DNA of 64,000 nt. It comes from Ophiodon elongatus (Eukaryota > Chordata > Actinopteri > Perciformes > Hexagrammidae). A program made the translations under genes and the position numbers. Location: positions 2,475,001 through 2,539,000 of the forward strand of contig JACSYO010001810.1 of NCBI GenBank assembly GCA_016806645.1. Direction: 5' to 3'. The notes under the pieces are model-generated. The model was not told the origin of the DNA. It ran no database searches and saw nothing but the letters and a program-made list of their open reading frames with translations. Every line of letters starts with the position of its first letter. Position 1 is the first letter of the stretch. Positions 43,301-49,259 of the stretch are shown here, piece by piece.

Positions 43301-46300
43301 GGACTTTGAGGTACATTTAACTTTTTATCTCCCAACAACAAGTCCATCTAATTTAGCCCAAATGTTGACATTGTTTTTCATGGCTTTGCACAGAAACTGG
43401 CCCACCTGTATGACACACTGCATCGTGCATATAGTAAAGTGACCGAGGTCATGCACACGGGCAAGAGATTGCTGGGCACCTACTTCAGAGTGGCCTTCTT
43501 TGGCCAGGTGAGTTAAACTGTGTTCTTTTCATTTTTTCAAAACAAGCGTATTGTTTATTTAATATTTTTGCACTAACTAATCAAAATTGTAGTTCACAAA
43601 AGAGCAAAAATATAAATTTGGTTGCTGAATGTTGCAAAGTAATTCACAGTAAGCATGGGGGCTGCTGAAGATGTTTTTATTTTATTTTTAAGAGCATGAT
43701 CACACTCTAATACCCTTCTCTCTGCTTTTTGACCTCTTTGAAGGCAGCGGTAAGTTGTGCAGTAGACCTTGCTCGCCTTTCTGAGCAGCATAAGTCTTTG
43801 TGTGGTGTTGGTGCTGCTTGCACTTCATGTCACCACTGCTTTTTACTCTTTTTGGAATGCATGGCGCTCTTTCACTTCTGCACTCATTCCAGTGTTTCTG
43901 TTTTTGTGTTCTGACTTTGTAAGATTTAGTACTGACCCTCATTTTTGTCGTATCTTGTGAAATAATTTGTTGGGTGTGGTTACCTCTGCCTGTGTGCTTT
44001 AATAGAGATAAACACATCCATGTCTATTCCTACATGGTGGTCTAATCAGTGATGCAGTCGTATAAATTAAAGTGTGTTGAATTTATTCAGTTTTTAGGTA
44101 GTTCTCATGTAATAACAATAATTTTATTTTCTGCTGGCCACACACCTGTAGCAGTACCACTTTACAGACTCAGAGGCTGAGGTAAATCAATAGGAAAGCC
44201 AACATTGCAGTTGGACTGCAGTGATGTGTTAGGTAGTGGTTTATCACGTGCGTTGCTTATCTTTTAGCCTGTTTACTCCTCCTCTGTGCCAGTGTTAGAG
44301 TTGTCCTAATCTTAGTAGGAAACCTTTGATGTGCATGGCTTTACCCATCTGTTCGTGGGACTTTTGACCATTTACTTACAAGACAACAAGTACTCCCATT
44401 GACAGTGTGAAGTCTGTGCTCCCACCTGTGTCCTTGCATCTGACTGACACACAAACTGACTATTTTTCTGTCTCTGTGCTTGGACATTAGATAGAGCGTT
44501 GTGTATTTGTGGAATCTGCCAAATCTTTCAGCCCAGCTGGGACTTAAAGAGTATTTTACCATTTAATTCCAACAAATTGTAAACACTCCCACTCACATCC
44601 CATGTATGGTTCAATGTGGCACTGTTTGCTCCTTTTATGTCTTATTAGATAAAGATGCGGTTTGTTTTTATTCATTCTAACCATGTTTTATCTGTTTTTA
44701 GGGCTTCTTTGAAGATGAAGATGGTAAGGAGTACATCTACAAAGAACCCAAATTCACCCCTCTGTCAGAGATATCTCAGAGGCTCCTTAAGCTGTACTCT
44801 GACAAGTTTGGACAGGAGAATGTGAAGATAATCCAGGACTCTGGAAGGGTAAGACTTTATGGATATTTAATTTGTGATGAGCGTTGACCCATAATTTTCA
44901 TAAAACAAGGTACTAATCTGCACTAATTACTTTCTGCAGATTAACCCCAAAGACCTGGACTCTAAGTATGCGTACATCCAAGTTACACATGTGACCCCTT
45001 ATCTGGAGGAGAAGGAGCTGGTGGACAGGAAGACAGACTTCGAGAAGAGCCACAACATCCGTCGCTTTGTGTTTGAGATGCCTTTCACCATATCGGGCAA
45101 AAAGCAAGGCGGGGTGGAGGAGCAGTGCAAACGCAGGACTATACTAACCAGTAGGTAGCCCTATATACTGTTCGTGGTAGTGGCGCATATGCTATTAAAG
45201 GCATACTATTCCAGACTTGCAGGGAAAATATTTTCAAAAGAATGTAAATATTGGTGCAATACAGGCAGCGATATCCTGACTTTTAGTCTCTAGTAGCTAG
45301 CTGATACTGAGTTAGTGTGGATATTTCTTAGGCACACACATCTTCTGCATCAAATGATAATAAATAATCTAAAAAGTTCTACATGTTTCCCTTTCCTCAC
45401 AAACTTTAGACCACCTCCTCCCATAGTCTGGATATTGACACATTTGATATACACACTATGTGGAAGGCTATCACATGGGTATCAGCTGTTGAGGCATTAC
45501 ATGACTCAGCAGAAAGGTCCTGGGCATAAATGGAAGATCTTGATTAGATTCTGAACGTGTAAGCTGTTTGTCAAGGACCTTTCCTAATCCTAATCAGTTA
45601 TATTGTTTTATGGTGTAAAAGTTCCAAAAGTTCAACCTTGCATTCTTATCTTTATTATCTGAGATCTTTTGAAAGATGCACAGGACACATGTGAGTGGAT
45701 CCTGAGCTGTAAAACTCAGAAAAGCACATGAAAAAAGAAAATAGTCATAAACTAAGAGCCAGCTGTTCACCCTCCTCCTCTTCATGTTTCTGTCCCACAG
45801 CCACGCATTGTTTCCCCTACGTAAAGAAACGTATCGCAGTGATGTATCAACACCACACTGACCTGAGCCCCATCGAGGTGGCCATCGACGAGATGAGCAA
45901 GAAGGTGGCCGAGATCAACCAGCTTTGCTCCTCCAGTGAGGTGGACATGATCCGTCTGCAGCTCAAACTACAGGGCAGCATCAGCGTCCAGGTTCCTGCT
46001 TTGAATTTTGTGAACACATACACACGTACACACACTGGACACACCTAATGAAATGATCACAAACATGACACGGCTCCTACATCTTCCCTCAGGTAAATGC
46101 AGGACCCCTAGCATATGCACGAGCTTTTCTTGACGATGCGAGTGCCAAGAAGAATCCTGATAACAAGGTCAAGCAGCTGAAAGAGGTCTTCAGGTGAGAT
46201 GAGCTGTCAACAGCTTACACTGTGTGTACAAATCTACTTTGTGTAATTCTCCTTTAATACATCTTAACGCTTTGCTTTTTGAGCAGGCATTTTGTGGAGG

Positions 46301-47933
46301 CATGCGGCCACGGTTTAGGTATCAATGAGCGGTTGATCAAAGAGGACCAACAGGAGTATCACGATGAGATGAAAGCCAACTATAGAGACCTAGCCAAAGA
46401 GCTGTCCATCATCATGCATGAACAAGTGAGTACTGTATCAGTGCAATTACATTCTGCATTACTAATGTTACAACAGTTATCTGCTGAGATATATTTTAGC
46501 GTGTGTTACTGCCATTCATTAAATGTTTGATAATGATTGATAACATGCTCTTTGATAACACCATTCTCTGTTTCTCCCTTGTGCTGACATGAACAGATTG
46601 GATGGTAATGCAAAAAGAACCAGTATGCAATAAAGACTGAGTTGTTAATTGTTGATCCAGCCAACCAAAAGGCATCTGTCCTCAAATATTTGCCAAAATG
46701 TTCTTGCTTTAAGATGTTGCATTGTCAAAGCATTAAAACCCTGATGTTACAGGGATACTTACAGGGAACAGAAAGCTGCTAAAGATAAGGTCCATCTCTT
46801 GACCTTAAAAAGAACAGAGTAGATTGGCAAAGTTATCTGATCGTATCACAGACGGGCCTTATTGTTACATCCATTGCTAAACTTAAAACCCAACTGTTCT
46901 CCCTCTACACTGGATGCAGCGGCTGTTTAGACCAACAATCATTAATCTCTTTTAGATTGCTGATGTGTATTTTTTCTGCATGTGTGTAAAGTATGTATGC
47001 ATGTATGTATGTATGAACATAAAAGTTTGAATGTGTATGAACTGCATGTGTATATGTATGTACATACATCTGAGTGTATGTGCTTACATACACAAATATT
47101 TCTTATACTTTGAAGGATTTTCTTTGGGTTTTCCTGTTGATGTTATGAGGATTGGTTGTTTTTACTTTTTTTTTTTCTGTATCTAATAATCTTCATGAAA
47201 GGGGTTCCGAGACTCCACCTTAAAAGTTTGATGTTTTGGAAAATACTATGAATAAATATTTGCTTTCTTGCTGAGATTTAGATGTGAAGATTGATACTAC
47301 TGTCATTTCTGTCTGGTAAATATACATTTAGAGACAGTACAGAACTTGACTCAATTTTACAAGACACATGTCTTCTGAACAGTCTGACATAATGATGTCA
47401 TTTTTCAGAGAGGTAAATCAGGAGAAAACTTGCTTCGTTCGAGACCTTTCTCTGTCTCAGCCACAGACTCTCAGGAGATCTGGCAACTAACATTCATGAA
47501 AACCCCAGCTAACACATTTTCATAATAATTAATATGGCTGTTAGCTGTGTCATCTTATGTTCGCAAAATATTTTTTAAGTTTCCATGTGTTTCCAGTCTT
47601 TATGCTAAGCTAAGCAAACCTGCTGAAGGCTGTAGCTTCATATTTACAGCACGGACATATGTGTGGTATCGATCTTCTCATTTAACTCTCAGCCCGAAAA
47701 AGTCAAACTATCCATATGAATACGGGCTTCACTTGGCAGTATTTAAGGTACTAAGCAATCTAAGATGGTATTGTAGTTGTGAATATCTCATTCTTCTTCG
47801 CTTCCAGATCAATCCTGTGGAAGATGGCATGAAGAGCGTTCTTCCAGACTCGCTTCAAATCTTTAACGCCATCAGCGGCACGCCAACCAGTGCCACCATC
47901 CACGGCATCCCCAGCTCTTCCTCTGTGGTATGA
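4732..47933 (+). CDS. dock9: dock9: dedicator of cytokinesis 9 (zizimin-1), Cdc42 guanine-nucleotide exchange factor; whole coding span
   Basis: Family knowledge: DOCK9 activates Cdc42 (and Rac-type GTPases less strongly) by nucleotide exchange through its DHR-2 domain. Its PH and DHR-1 domains bind phosphoinositides at membranes, and it shapes filopodia and dendrites. In the sequence about 55 coding exons join in frame into about 2,097 residues (human about 2,069). The order is N-terminal DOCK-D region (1-158), PH (about 169-290), DHR-1 (about 600-790), armadillo-like middle and DHR-2 (about 1590-2040). It fits DOCK9 rather than DOCK10 or DOCK11 because the NSVRHADSRG-type linker and the HSDADVL segment match DOCK9, and the next genes are SLC15A1 and STK24, as in human. 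Teleosts may have a and b copies; I cannot assign which. Exon boundaries are hand-made but phase-consistent throughout. Start choice: ATG 4732 is the only in-frame ATG with a good donor; an alternative upstream first exon may exist. Confidence 0.96.
4846..7888 (+). other. dock9 intron 1
   Basis: No further exon is recognised. The intron holds the AC/AGAC microsatellite at 6111-6157. Open frames at 5638-5928 and 5987-6712 lack family similarity and splice support. Intron 1 of DOCK genes often carries enhancers, but no site could be identified. Confidence 0.6.
6111..6157. repeat. Compound (AC)n-(AGAC)n microsatellite
   Basis: About seven AC units run directly into about eight AGAC/CAGA units inside dock9 intron 1. 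Purely simple-sequence; no coding meaning. Confidence 0.95.
7889..17474 (+). CDS. dock9: dock9 exons 2-5: conserved N-terminal DOCK-D region
   Basis: Exons: 7889-8005, 13423-13512, 16091-16173 and 17405-17474. Exon 2 holds the strongly conserved stretch starting IEPLDYENVLVQRKTQIL. Exon 3 reads STLRRQGRALYPTVP and exon 4 contains DWHVVNYKYEDYSGDFRQLP. Exon 4 ends in phase 2 and exon 5 completes an Asn codon. Exon 5 ends in an acidic run VDEDVDKDE. The region precedes the PH domain; in zizimin proteins it takes part in autoinhibitory contact with DHR-2 (family knowledge). All four boundaries use GT/AG. Confidence 0.95.
10690..11705. mobile_element. Candidate inverted-repeat element, about 1 kb
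   Basis: The word TTGTTATTGTCAACAAATCC with CATGAAAA at about 10716-10750 recurs as its reverse complement at about 11670-11700, with further shared sequence (CCAAAACCAAC). A shorter copy with the same two arms is at about 32740-32985. The interior holds another repeat at 11130-11345. No transposase frame is seen, so it would be non-autonomous. Exact ends and target duplications could not be fixed. Confidence 0.45.
11130..11345. repeat. Dispersed repeat rich in GCTAACATG / CATGTTAGC
   Basis: The stretch contains repeated gctaa, catgttagc and tagcatttagc words. A second shorter copy is at 26455-26520 in another dock9 intron. This is a dispersed low-complexity family frequent in fish introns. 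Confidence 0.5.
12120..12420. repeat. Remnant of attaatcgattaatc-type dispersed repeat
   Basis: The segment reads ttggattaatcaatggatt, then ataaaatgtcagaaaacagt, both typical of the family best seen at 19640-19955 and 27350-27840. It lies in dock9 intron 2. Confidence 0.4.
13513..16090 (+). other. dock9 intron 3
   Basis: No exon recognised. It carries the dispersed repeat at 15470-15545. The stretch from about 14880 to 15120 is somewhat richer in GC, but its open frames have no similarity I recognise. Confidence 0.55.
15470..15545. repeat. Dispersed repeat with GCAGGCGCCAGGTTTTGACA core
   Basis: The segment aatctctgact...gttgcc...gcaggcgccaggttttgac also occurs at 55785-55855 in slc15a1 intron 6, with small differences. 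Two copies 40 kb apart show that it is a dispersed family. Confidence 0.6.
16174..19511 (+). other. dock9 introns 4 and 5 (around exon 5)
   Basis: Introns 16174-17404 and 17475-19511 flank the small exon 5. Nothing beyond AT-rich sequence and short simple repeats is recognisable. The 141-codon open frame at 18434-18859 has no family similarity and no splice support. Confidence 0.55.
19512..22826 (+). CDS. dock9: dock9 exons 6-8: PH domain
   Basis: Exons: 19512-19607, 20239-20373 and 22652-22826. Exon 6 begins the PH fold with KHGWLYKGN, exon 7 has SFKRRYFHL and the conserved DGSYNLNFYKDEKISKEPKG strand region, and exon 8 has RRFAFELKMQDK and the closing helix EDWINTLNKIL. The PH domain covers roughly residues 169-290. 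In zizimin-type DOCKs it binds phosphoinositides and helps membrane recruitment. The Trp of the closing helix, a hallmark of PH domains, is present. Confidence 0.95.
19640..19955. repeat. Dispersed fish repeat (gctgcaac / attaatcg family)
   Basis: Features shared with the copy at 27350-27840: ctggttcc(a/t), tctttgtcttatt, ttggcttttggga, gtgatgggcattttt and a gggctgcaac-type end seen here as ggttgcaccc. It lies in dock9 intron 6, just after the PH exon 6. Confidence 0.6.
20374..22651 (+). other. dock9 intron 7
   Basis: A 2.3-kb intron inside the PH domain. A small CAT run near 20850 is simple sequence. No exon was supported; the 133-codon frame at 20760-21161 lacks similarity and splice sites. 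Confidence 0.55.
22827..24332 (+). other. dock9 intron 8
   Basis: It contains a repeat remnant (gagctgcaac ... tagtcaatcaacagaaaatg) at about 23140-23320 and otherwise featureless AT-rich sequence. Confidence 0.55.
23140..23320. repeat. Remnant of gctgcaac / attaatcg dispersed repeat
   Basis: The start tagagctgcaacaatca followed by tagtcaatcaacagaaaatg is the typical 5' part of the family also present at 19640-19955 and 59335-59455. Confidence 0.5.
24333..26945 (+). CDS. dock9: dock9 exons 9-13: linker and conserved region before DHR-1
   Basis: Exons: 24333-24385, 25084-25158, 25262-25402, 26130-26342 and 26823-26945. Exon 9 is a short acidic/Ser-rich linker that differs from the mammalian sequence. 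Exon 11 contains KRVLVNCNDLSFNLQSCVAE, exon 12 PFYVTLSLFDIQNGRKISSD and exon 13 CPHPDIFLVARIEKVLQGGI. These are hallmarks of the DOCK-C/D N-terminal block. Exon 12 has a variable Gly-rich stretch (MNGGGDTHPEGQ). All joins are in frame with GT/AG borders. Confidence 0.95.
26455..26520. repeat. Dispersed repeat fragment (GCTAACATGAGCATGCTAAC)
   Basis: A short copy of the family at 11130-11345, with GCTAACATGAGCATGCTAAC and catgctgatgtttagctgg. It lies in dock9 intron 12. Confidence 0.45.
27222..28498 (+). CDS. dock9: dock9 exons 14-16
   Basis: Exons: 27222-27304, 27989-28111 and 28419-28498. They encode GQYRMPFAWAAR, PLFKDASGTLDKSARFSAL and KPEKMAKLPVILGNLDVTID, all nearly identical to human DOCK9. 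Exon 14 ends in phase 2 and exon 15 completes Arg; exon 15 ends in phase 2 and exon 16 completes Lys. The TG microsatellite at 28269-28362 lies in the intron between exons 15 and 16, only 57 bp before exon 16. Confidence 0.95.
27350..27840. repeat. Dispersed fish repeat (gctgcaac / attaatcg family), long copy
   Basis: It contains ctggttcttgcttctcaaatg, gatttgctgcc, ggtgtcaccttgggctttt and the ending gattgtgagttgcagcccta. This is the clearest copy of the family in the window. It lies in dock9 intron 14. Confidence 0.65.
28269..28362. repeat. (TG)n microsatellite, about 94 bp
   Basis: An uninterrupted GT/TG run in the intron before dock9 exon 16 (acceptor at 28417-28418). Long TG tracts near a splice acceptor can bind CELF/TDP-43-type proteins (established for other genes), so an effect on splicing is possible but unproven. 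Confidence 0.97.
28600..29999 (+). CDS. dock9: dock9 exons 17-22: DHR-1 (C2-like) domain
   Basis: Exons: 28600-28787, 28963-29028, 29123-29215, 29306-29429, 29543-29661 and 29913-29999. They encode the DHR-1 core: TIYNNHLYVYPKNLKYDGQK, ARNIAVCIEFKDSDEEE, CIYGRPGGP, KIELPTQLHEKHHLLFTFHH and YAWLPLLKDGRV, ending with VSTHLVSTVYTQ. DHR-1 is a type II C2 fold that binds phosphoinositides and brings DOCK proteins to membranes. The domain spans about residues 600-790. Introns are short (about 85-250 bp) in this part. Confidence 0.96.
30149..35260 (+). CDS. dock9: dock9 exons 23-32: armadillo-like helical middle region
   Basis: Exons: 30149-30238, 31472-31587, 31983-32052, 32139-32264, 32367-32438, 33066-33212, 33313-33396, 33551-33662, 34863-35041 and 35144-35260. 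Recognisable stretches are LNQLFRVLTSATQEDVAVNV (exon 24), AQCHEEGLEHYLRSYVK (25), NRNQ-type LSRNQRFSAAFHHTVETLVN (28), VCNHEHYVPLNLPMPFGKGR (30) and LTDDFCKNHFLVGLLLREV (31). These match DOCK9 closely. Exon 24 ends at a GC donor rather than GT. Exon 31 is preceded by a long TCC tract serving as pyrimidine tract. The region is a helical-repeat scaffold between DHR-1 and DHR-2. Confidence 0.95.
30239..31471 (+). other. dock9 intron 23
   Basis: About 1.2 kb with no recognisable exon or repeat family. Open frames at 30840-31363 overlap one another in different frames and show no similarity. Confidence 0.5.
31588..31982 (+). other. GC-AG intron (dock9 intron 24)
   Basis: The exon ends ...GTCACCAG and the intron starts GCAAGT, not GT. 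The acceptor at 31981-31982 joins to make the Arg codon needed for the conserved V-T-R motif. GC-AG introns make up about 1% of vertebrate introns and usually have an otherwise strong consensus, as here. No GT donor nearby keeps the frame and the conserved residues. Confidence 0.85.
32740..32985. mobile_element. Short inverted-repeat element (MITE-like), about 250 bp
   Basis: The left arm (attctatatttttgctattc, caacaaatccc, aaaagaccaaaacc) and the right arm (ttttggtctttttgtgggatt) are imperfect reverse complements. The same arms bracket the 1-kb segment at 10690-11705. It lies in dock9 intron 27. No coding capacity. Confidence 0.5.
33663..34862 (+). other. dock9 intron 30
   Basis: A 1.2-kb intron of ordinary AT-rich sequence ending in the TCC-rich tract at 34793-34860. 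No exon recognised. Confidence 0.55.
34793..34860. repeat. (TCC)n tract forming the pyrimidine tract of the exon 31 acceptor
   Basis: Repeated TCC/CTCCTC units run almost up to the AG at 34861-34862, immediately before dock9 exon 31. A microsatellite is therefore doing the work of the polypyrimidine tract. Serine-repeat and leucine-repeat reading frames over it are artefacts. Confidence 0.9.
35698..36034 (+). CDS. dock9: dock9 exons 33-34: Ser/Thr-rich linker
   Basis: Exons 35698-35809 and 35901-36034. The first half is variable (RSSTFLDTSLHKDVFGVISG) and the second contains the DOCK9-typical TPNINSVRHADSRGSLISTD then SGNSLSEKHNDKGNSLEK. The segment is low-complexity, Ser/Asn-rich and probably disordered; in mammals this is a phosphorylation-rich linker. 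Exon 33 ends in phase 1 and exon 34 completes Ser. Exon 34 ends in phase 0, which allows either exon 35 directly or the cassette at 36245. Confidence 0.95.
36245..36409 (+). CDS. dock9: Candidate dock9 cassette exon (55 codons, in phase)
   Basis: Between exons 34 and 35 there is an AG at 36243-36244, then 165 nt open in the only phase that fits both neighbours (phase 0 to phase 0), then GT at 36410. The peptide (TEKFVQRHSVKVLRYF and onward, with EECMLSVRTKR) looks like real coding sequence: mixed polar and hydrophobic, no low complexity. The acceptor has a mediocre pyrimidine tract and the donor (CAA/GTACAA) is weak, as expected for an optional exon. I cannot recall this peptide in mammalian DOCK9. 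It could also be chance; 165 nt without a stop is not rare. Confidence 0.4.
36410..37614 (+). other. dock9 intron between the candidate cassette and exon 35
   Basis: It contains a short (GT)n run at about 36461-36480. No other feature is recognised. Confidence 0.5.
37615..39662 (+). CDS. dock9: dock9 exons 35-38
   Basis: Exons: 37615-37729, 37841-37907, 38003-38050 and 39526-39662. They encode LRCDKLDQAEIKSLLMCFLH, DALFTYWNKASSAELMDFF, EVCLHQFKYMGKRYIA and RKSQTLPVSRNRAGMMHARL then QQLSSLDNSYTFNH. All are close to human DOCK9. Split codons are Asp (35/36), Glu (36/37) and Arg (37/38). Exon 38 ends in phase 1 at a consensus GTAAGT donor. Confidence 0.95.
38051..39525 (+). other. dock9 intron 37, with decayed tandem repeat
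   Basis: The first half (about 38250-38525) is a degenerate tandem array of words like ccatttatccattacttttagct. The rest is AT-rich and featureless. Confidence 0.55.
38250..38525. repeat. Decayed minisatellite (CCATTTATCCATTACTTTTAGCTAA-like units)
   Basis: The words ccatttatccatta, tttagc, cagtttatccttta, cagtttattcattac, ccatttatcaattac and tatccattacttttcgct recur about every 35-50 bp with substitutions. It appears to be an old tandem array. Confidence 0.5.
39968..40011 (+). CDS. dock9: Candidate 44-nt alternative dock9 exon
   Basis: It is flanked by a good acceptor (TGTGTTTTCAG) and a consensus donor (GTAAGAA at 40012). Read in the frame that feeds correctly into exon 39 it gives VRKISSILGISVDH, a plausible conserved-looking peptide. 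That frame needs two bases from an upstream exon, whereas exon 38 ends with one. So either a further small exon or a different exon 38 donor is used, or direct 38-to-this splicing creates an immediate TAA stop and would act as a poison exon. Confidence 0.4.
40463..41955 (+). CDS. dock9: dock9 exons 39-43: entry into DHR-2
   Basis: Exons: 40463-40578, 40782-40919, 41013-41195, 41511-41624 and 41740-41955. They encode HSDADVLNQSLLEANIATEV, HGHSPLMKKVFEVHLCFL, DMCAAFCYEILKCCNSKLSS, VIAVSQLIADVIGIGSTRFQ and DVKDLTKRIRTVLMATAQMK followed by LQYSLAKSYASTPELRKTW. DHR-2 lobe A begins in exon 43 at about residue 1590. The 15-A run at 40690-40705 lies in the intron before exon 40. Confidence 0.96.
42194..43507 (+). 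CDS. dock9: dock9 exons 44-47: DHR-2 lobe A
   Basis: Exons: 42194-42251, 42361-42467, 43188-43310 and 43394-43507. They encode AAMCYVHVAALVAEYLRRK, FRVVTPNIDEEAAMMEDVG, LLEECADGLWKAERYELISD and LAHLYDTLHRAYSKVTEVMH then RLLGTYFRVAFFGQ. Lobe A is a helical array that drives DHR-2 homodimer formation in DOCK9. Nearly identical to the human protein. Confidence 0.96.
42468..43187 (+). other. dock9 intron 45
   Basis: AT-rich intron of 720 bp with no recognisable feature. Confidence 0.5.
43744..43749 (+). CDS. dock9: dock9 6-nt microexon (Ala-Ala)
   Basis: The sequence is ...ttgaAG / GCAGCG / GTAAGT. The six bases encode Ala-Ala in phase 0 between exon 47 (ends ...FFGQ) and exon 49 (starts QYHFTDSE). 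Human DOCK9 reads FFGQ-AA-QYQFTDSE at the same place, which supports the assignment. A TGC within a pyrimidine-rich stretch about 25 bp upstream (tctctgctttttgacc) resembles the SRRM4-type signal of neuronal microexons. Confidence 0.75.
44152..44181 (+). CDS. dock9: dock9 30-nt exon 49 (QYHFTDSEAE), probably optional
   Basis: Acceptor ACCTGTAG, ten codons in phase 0, donor GTAAAT. The peptide matches the human QYQFTDSETD segment. Because exon 47, the microexon, exon 49 and exon 50 all join in phase 0, any can be skipped without a frame change. The segment lies between DHR-2 lobes A and B. Confidence 0.85.
44702..46425 (+). CDS. dock9: dock9 exons 50-54: DHR-2 lobes B and C, catalytic part
   Basis: Exons: 44702-44848, 44940-45150, 45801-45991, 46093-46193 and 46287-46425. 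They encode EDGKEYIYKEPKFTPLSEIS, KDLDSKYAYIQVTHVTPYL, NIRRFVFEMPFT, EEQCKRRTILT, FPYVKKRIAVMYQHHTDLSP and VNAGPLAYARAFLDD, ending NERLIKEDQQEYHDEMKAN and EQ. The Val that opens exon 53 (46093-46095, in V-N-A-G-P) corresponds to the nucleotide-sensor valine in the alpha-10 insert of human DOCK9 (Val1951), which expels Mg2+ and GDP from Cdc42. Lobe B/C residues are highly conserved, so the exchange factor should be active. Exon 54 ends in phase 0, which permits two different last exons. Confidence 0.96.
45151..45800 (+). other. dock9 intron 51
   Basis: A 650-bp intron with no recognised feature. Confidence 0.5.
46597..46608 (+). CDS. dock9: Candidate alternative dock9 terminal exon (Ile-Gly-Trp-stop)
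   Basis: After exon 54 (ending ...HEQ) an acceptor AG at 46595-46596 gives att gga tgg taa, that is IGW and stop. Some human DOCK9/DOCK11-type proteins end in HEQ plus very few residues (human ...HEQLG), so a short end is plausible. An AATAAA at 46629-46634 is only about 20 bp past the stop. The alternative is the long exon at 47808. Confidence 0.5.
   Translation: MGW
46629..46634 (+). terminator. Possible poly(A) signal of the short dock9 form
   Basis: AATAAA lies just downstream of the alternative stop at 46606-46608. It may be a chance hexamer in AT-rich DNA. Confidence 0.3.
46985..47095. repeat. ATGT-rich low-complexity repeat
   Basis: Imperfect tatgtatgcatgtatgtatg units with interruptions in the last dock9 intron. 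Confidence 0.8.
47595..47705. repeat. Dispersed repeat (TTTATGCTAAGCTAAGC family)
   Basis: The words tccagtctttatgctaagct, ggctgtagcttcatattta, gtggtatcgatcttctcat and aactctcagcc also occur, in the same order, at 58145-58310 in slc15a1 intron 14. It is a dispersed fish family. Confidence 0.65.
47808..47933 (+). CDS. dock9: dock9 terminal exon with SSSSVV PDZ-type C-terminus
   Basis: Acceptor CTTCCAG, then 41 codons and a TGA at 47931-47933. The peptide contains SLQIFNAISGTPTSATIHGI and ends in SSSSVV, as does the long human DOCK9 isoform. The terminal S-V-V is a class I PDZ-ligand pattern (S/T-x-hydrophobic). It joins exon 54 in phase 0. Confidence 0.93.
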   Translation: MNPVEDGMKSVLPDSLQIFNAISGTPTSATIHGIPSSSSVV

Positions 47934-48920
47934 TGCTTGCAGGGGTTAGCCTTGAACTTGGCACCCTCTGTACTCGCCAACCAGGCATGCCGGTGAAGCC
48001 ATATTGTCGGGAATAAACCAGATCCTGCTTCTCTTCAGTCAGCTCAAAAGGAAACTGACAAAAGCACAGACAACTCTGACCACCTCTCACCTTTCTCAGT
48101 GAACAATGACCCAGGCACTGGACCTATTTAATGTTTACACGGCATGGTAACTGTGTTGGATGTCTGTGACAATACTGAGGTGGATCCTGAGATCAGAGAG
48201 GGGATCATGCAGGAGAGATGACAGACTTTTCAAACTTTGGCCAGACATAATGCGTCACCTGTTTCTACCTGAAAAGACTGGTTTTCCATGGACACTCCTC
48301 CTGGGATCTTTAATATGCATGTCATTACATTACACCCATCACCTTTCCAACAGCCCATTTTTGTTTATTTTGATAATGTTTCATTGTGTTTTTGTATGTA
48401 CAGTATTCCACTTTTATAAGCCACTGTATTGATGTCTCGATGAACAGTATATGCTGCATACGTTGACGCTCGTCTCCCTGTACATGAAGTTATATTTCTA
48501 CTAAATGGCGTCCTATGACTCATGTTAGCATTCAACCTTAAATCACTTCAATGTCTTAGAATGGGAGCGTTTTTAAATATTTAAAGCCATTGCATACAAA
48601 AAGTATATTCCAAGTTGTTTATTAATGTATATAAAAAAAGGAGTGTGTGCAATATTTGCAAAGTATCTTGCTGTATGGGGCTCATACACTGTAAAGATGA
48701 TGTTCACCTTCTTGCCAAAGCGATGAGGTGTCGAACCAAACACTACGCCTACTGTGGAAGTAATATGAAGCTTTTACCATTTTAGTGTTTATTGAAATTG
48801 TTTTATATTTAGGCAGCAGGGTTTTTTTTTTTTTATTTAACACAAAGTCACTGTTCTGCTGTAAACAGAGATGTTACCTAATGCTTATCTTTTAAATAAA
48901 ACACACTCATTTCTCTGCAC
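47934..48920 (+). other. dock9: dock9 3' untranslated region
   Basis: About 1 kb of AT-rich sequence with no coding signal between the stop and the poly(A) signal at 48895. It includes T-runs and TTTA-type words. No further exon is seen. Confidence 0.7.
48895..48900 (+). terminator. dock9 poly(A) signal
   Basis: AATAAA followed by TG/T-rich sequence, about 960 bp after the dock9 stop and about 360 bp before the slc15a1 ATG. Confidence 0.7.
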
Positions 48921-49022
48921 TTGTGCTAATGAATCCTTATTTTAATTCCACATTTATTCAAGTTTATTCTTGTGTTTATTCTTACATTTAGTTCGGTTGT
49001 GGAGTTCTCTGAAATTAATACT

Positions 49023-49097
49023 TTTTATGAGGTGTCTGGGACTGAACATAGTTAACTCCGTATCTCCTATATCTCATGTACCCACCCACCATAAAAG
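49023..49097 (+). promoter_or_regulatory. slc15a1: slc15a1 core promoter candidate with TATA-like ATAAAAG
   Basis: ATAAAAG at 49091-49097 sits about 165 bp before the ATG and would place a start near 49125. TTTTTATGAG at about 49021-49030 resembles a CDX-type (TTTATG) intestinal homeobox site; mammalian PEPT1 is known to be driven by CDX2 and Sp1. Both sites are short and could occur by chance. Confidence 0.4.
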
Positions 49098-49259
49098 CAA
49101 CACAGTCAGCAGTGTGGAAAACAGATCAAGGTGCTAATAAGAAGCAATATTATGGAAACACTCCCACAGTGAAGGATCAATTATCAACTGCTCCCTGCAG
49201 GGATCTCAAAGGAATATCAAACTACAGTAGAAGTCAGGCAGCAGCTTCACTCAAACAGC

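Larger units (their letters stand above)
46426..47807 (+). other. dock9 intron before the last exon, containing an alternative short end
   Basis: It contains the candidate short terminal exon (46597-46608), an ATGT-rich low-complexity stretch (about 46985-47095), and a dispersed repeat at 47595-47705. Confidence 0.6.
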
